From Chlorobiota bacterium (GTDB taxonomy: Bacteria; Bacteroidota; Bacteroidia; Bacteroidales; VadinHA17), in assembly GCA_013152085.1 (NCBI GenBank), contig JAADHC010000030.1, positions 10,018-74,017 of the forward strand: a stretch of 64,000 nt of DNA. Direction: 5' to 3'. The translations under genes were made by a program, and so were the position numbers. This document shows positions 62,007-64,000 of this stretch, one piece after another. How positions within the stretch are numbered: the stretch's first letter is position 1; the number at the start of each line of letters is the position of its first letter. The notes under the pieces were generated by a model. The model made no database searches. It saw only the letters and a list, made by a program, of their open reading frames with translations, and was not told the DNA's origin.

Positions 62007-62915
62007 TTGGATCAACCGCGTATCATATCCCTGTCACCCTGGGGCACCGGGGTTCTGGCTGAAACCGGCCTCGATCGGTGGCTGGTTGGGATTTCCCATA
62101 AATGCCGTGTTCCGGAGTCTGCCGGAAATCTCCCGGTGGTGACGAAACCCATGGAAAATGACCAGCCGCTGCCGGAGGATTTCTTACAGTTACCCAGACA
62201 TTTTCCCACAATGATATTGTCTCCTTTTAATGTTGATCCCGGGATACTGATATCGCTTAAACCTTCACATATTATTACGGAATCACTGTCTCCGGTTTGC
62301 AGGATTTCAGTAAATGATATTGAACAACAATTATTCGAATGGCTTGGGTATAAGGTAAAGGTAGTTCATCTTTCGGATGCAAACCTGGGGGATATTTTCG
62401 GATCGGTAAAATCGGTGATCCATGCACTGGGATTGCCTGACTCCAACATGACCGCATACGACAAATGCCGCAAACAACTTACCAAAGCGGGGAAAAAAAT
62501 GGCTTCCAAAAAACACCAACCTCTTATAGGTGTTTTAATGAATTATTTTCCAGCCCGTTTTGCCGGACGTTATTTTTCAGAGCTGATACCGCTGGTAGGA
62601 GCCACTCCGCTCAACTGGCCTCATGATATCTGGATCCCAGATCCGGTGTATGCATATCCTGTTCCCCATAAGGTGATTGTAGCCGAGCCCGATACACCTC
62701 TTGAAAAACAACGGGAAAAACTGATTCGGTATGCATCAAAAATTCTTTCTTTATGGGGCGTAAATTGCCGCATCAAATTTTATCCTGTTGATGGCCCGGA
62801 TTTTTGGGATAAATCCTGTTCCGGACTTCTTACAACGCTTGAAACGATCGGTGAAATTGTTTTGGATGACCCTAAACATCAACAGAGAAAAGGAACGGTC
62901 TGGGATCATTGGTAA
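62007..62915 (+). CDS. ABC substrate-binding-like protein (BtuF/helical-backbone metal receptor type), no signal peptide
   Basis: The 302-residue protein resembles class III periplasmic binding proteins for cobalamin or iron chelates: RIISLSPWGTGVLAETGLDRWLVGISHKC, then ILSPFNVDPGILISLKPSHII. The start is TTG 62007 and the frame is closed by a stop 15 bases upstream, so there is no room for a signal peptide. The protein would remain in the cytoplasm, or the N-terminus is lost. No permease or ATPase is adjacent. It overlaps the frame of the next gene but not its preferred start. Confidence 0.75.
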   Translation: MDQPRIISLSPWGTGVLAETGLDRWLVGISHKCRVPESAGNLPVVTKPMENDQPLPEDFLQLPRHFPTMILSPFNVDPGILISLKPSHIITESLSPVCRISVNDIEQQLFEWLGYKVKVVHLSDANLGDIFGSVKSVIHALGLPDSNMTAYDKCRKQLTKAGKKMASKKHQPLIGVLMNYFPARFAGRYFSELIPLVGATPLNWPHDIWIPDPVYAYPVPHKVIVAEPDTPLEKQREKLIRYASKILSLWGVNCRIKFYPVDGPDFWDKSCSGLLTTLETIGEIVLDDPKHQQRKGTVWDHW

Positions 62916-62956
62916 CCCGTTTGCTTTTAATATTTGTTAACAATAAATCTCATATT

Positions 62957-63637
62957 ATGGAAACACGATCAGACTCGAACAACATGCAGAACCCGGGAAT
63001 GCTTGCACCTGGTCTCGGCAATGCTTTTCATCATGGCTGGGAAACCATGAAAAACCATTTTCTTGAATTACTTCTGGTTATATTAGTGGTCATTGTGGCA
63101 CAAATTCCCACGGGCCTGTCAGGGGTCGGTGAATCGGCAGGGTTCTCCCCACTGACAGGTTTATTGCAGGTATTTGTTTTAGCATATGGAATATTGGTGC
63201 TGGCTCCTGTAAGTTATGGTTCTCACTGGCTTTTCCTTAGAGCAGCCCGGAACGAACACTTCCAAACAACCGAAGTGTTTGAAGGATTTAAACTCTGGCA
63301 GCAGGTGGTATTGGCAAATATTCTTGTTGCGGCGATTGTTATCGCCGGGATTATTCTGCTGGTTATTCCCGGTATTGTTTTTGCCTGCAAACTGGTTTTT
63401 GTCCCTTACCTGGTGATGGACAAAAAACTGGATGCCGTAGAAGCCGTGAAGAAAAGCTGGAAGATGACGACGGGACACGGATGGACCGTCTTTTTCATGG
63501 GCTTATTGTCCTTTTTTATTGTTCTTGCAGGACTGATCCTGCTGATTGTGGGTGTTATTCCGGCAGCGATATGGATCAGTGCCTCCTTTGCATCATTATA
63601 TCATGCTGTGGATCAGGAGGAGAAAGAAAAAACCTGA
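62957..63637 (+). CDS. Unknown multi-pass membrane protein
   Basis: The 226-residue protein has about five membrane segments, including FLELLLVILVVIVAQIPTGL, IVIAGIILLVIPGIVFACKL and FFIVLAGLILLIVGVIPAAI, with a short amphipathic stretch KKLDAVEAVKKSWKMTTGHG between the last two. The pattern ...VIPGI...PYLVMD...AVKKSW resembles DUF975/glycerophosphodiester-phosphodiesterase-associated membrane domains. Function unknown. ATG 62957 is preferred to the frame start at 62909 inside the previous gene. Confidence 0.75.
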   Translation: METRSDSNNMQNPGMLAPGLGNAFHHGWETMKNHFLELLLVILVVIVAQIPTGLSGVGESAGFSPLTGLLQVFVLAYGILVLAPVSYGSHWLFLRAARNEHFQTTEVFEGFKLWQQVVLANILVAAIVIAGIILLVIPGIVFACKLVFVPYLVMDKKLDAVEAVKKSWKMTTGHGWTVFFMGLLSFFIVLAGLILLIVGVIPAAIWISASFASLYHAVDQEEKEKT

Positions 63638-63649
63638 GGAACCGTTTTA

Positions 63650-64000
63650 TTAGTCAGGTAAAGCAGGATAATCAATGTACCCCTTTGGCCCCTGTGTATA
63701 AAATGTCGACTCATCCGCCTCTGCCAGCGGAGCACCACGGGCAAACCGCTCCGGCAGATCAGGGTTGGAGATGAACAGTTTGCCAAAAGCCACCAGGTCG
63801 GCAAAGCCCTCTTTAATGATCCTGTTTCCGGACTCAAAAGTAAATCCTTTGTTAATCATTAATGTCCCCCGGTAGATCGGCCGGAAGTGTTTGGCAACCT
63901 CCGGATGACCCCAGGGATGCCCGGTAATGTCGGTAAAGGGTTCGGTAAGGTGGAGATAAGCAAGATCATAACCGTTGAGACGGTCAACAAGCCGGTCAAA
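63650..64000 (-). CDS. Old-yellow-enzyme family alkene reductase (NemA-like), N-terminal part outside window
   Basis: The minus-strand frame is open to the right edge and encodes the last 116 residues of an FMN-dependent ene-reductase. Family sequence includes YLHLTEPFTD, then ADLVAFGKLFISNPDLPERFARGAPL and the ending STFYTQGPKGYIDYPAL. The ATG at 63859 is internal. Such enzymes reduce activated double bonds in, for example, maleimides and nitro compounds. It converges with the membrane-protein gene, with 12 bases between stops. Confidence 0.88.
   Translation of the reverse strand, partial: FDRLVDRLNGYDLAYLHLTEPFTDITGHPWGHPEVAKHFRPIYRGTLMINKGFTFESGNRIIKEGFADLVAFGKLFISNPDLPERFARGAPLAEADESTFYTQGPKGYIDYPALPD

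Noticed and set aside
1-64000. tRNA, rRNA, CRISPR arrays, insertion sequences, prophage
   Set aside because: None seen: no spaced identical repeats, no transposase or integrase frames, no tRNA-like cloverleaf noticed by eye. A covariance-model scan could still find small RNAs.

Overview
The window reads as a chromosomal segment of a Bacteroidota bacterium, probably Bacteroidales or a close relative. Supporting signs are gene families and gene orders typical of that phylum (TPR protein - DUF4292 lipoprotein - EnvC-like protein; DUF4271 - hemD - rnpA - yidD; a TonB-dependent receptor with a DUF4249 lipoprotein; a FISUMP lipoprotein; a PorT-like barrel after an ECF sigma factor), relaxed lipoboxes, few Shine-Dalgarno sequences, and the Bacteroidota -7 promoter word TAnnTTTG upstream of many genes, often only 5-30 bases before the start codon. 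No rRNA, tRNA, insertion sequence, prophage or CRISPR array was seen. Most of the window is housekeeping.

Layout. 1-6310 is a very AT-rich, purine-loaded, all-plus-strand block: TPR lipoprotein (cut by the left edge), DUF4292 lipoprotein, EnvC-like murein hydrolase activator, RsbW-like ATPase, ybeY, mnmG. It ends at a perfect 16-base parS-like palindrome (6311-6326), followed by ade and, after a 320-base gap, uvrC. 10.1-16.2 kb holds a polyprenyl synthase, an ArsR regulator, queD, polA (with a second, 20-base palindrome of the same core inside the gene), nfo and moaD. 16.3-25.9 kb is all minus: S41 protease, yidD, rnpA, hemD, DUF4271, deoC, dtd, an amidase lipoprotein, phosphofructokinase and a small membrane protein. 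26.2-30.9 kb holds a TonB receptor/DUF4249 pair, a membrane methyltransferase and a FISUMP lipoprotein.

31.0-37.9 kb is the best candidate for a little-described system: one minus-strand operon of seven genes (TetR regulator, LolA-like periplasmic carrier, three FtsX-type permeases, one LolD/MacB-type ATPase, an outer-membrane barrel). Together they could move a lipid or other hydrophobic cargo across the whole envelope. The regulator carries a canonical EF-hand loop, and a 14-base palindrome overlaps its -7 element.

38.1-40.6 kb is an ECF sigma / anti-sigma-like / barrel operon. 40.8-51.2 kb (plus) holds an E1-like adenylyltransferase, an unknown lipoprotein, a TPR-SpoIIE phosphatase, pepE, an AsmA-like protein, a histidine kinase and a U32 protease. 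51.2-61.8 kb (minus) holds an unknown protein, mnmH, a hybrid kinase that has lost its phospho-accepting histidine, rsgA, an aldehyde dehydrogenase/GMC oxidoreductase pair and an AspT/YidE-type transporter. The right end has a metal-receptor-like binding protein without signal peptide, a small membrane protein and the C-terminal part of an old-yellow-enzyme reductase.
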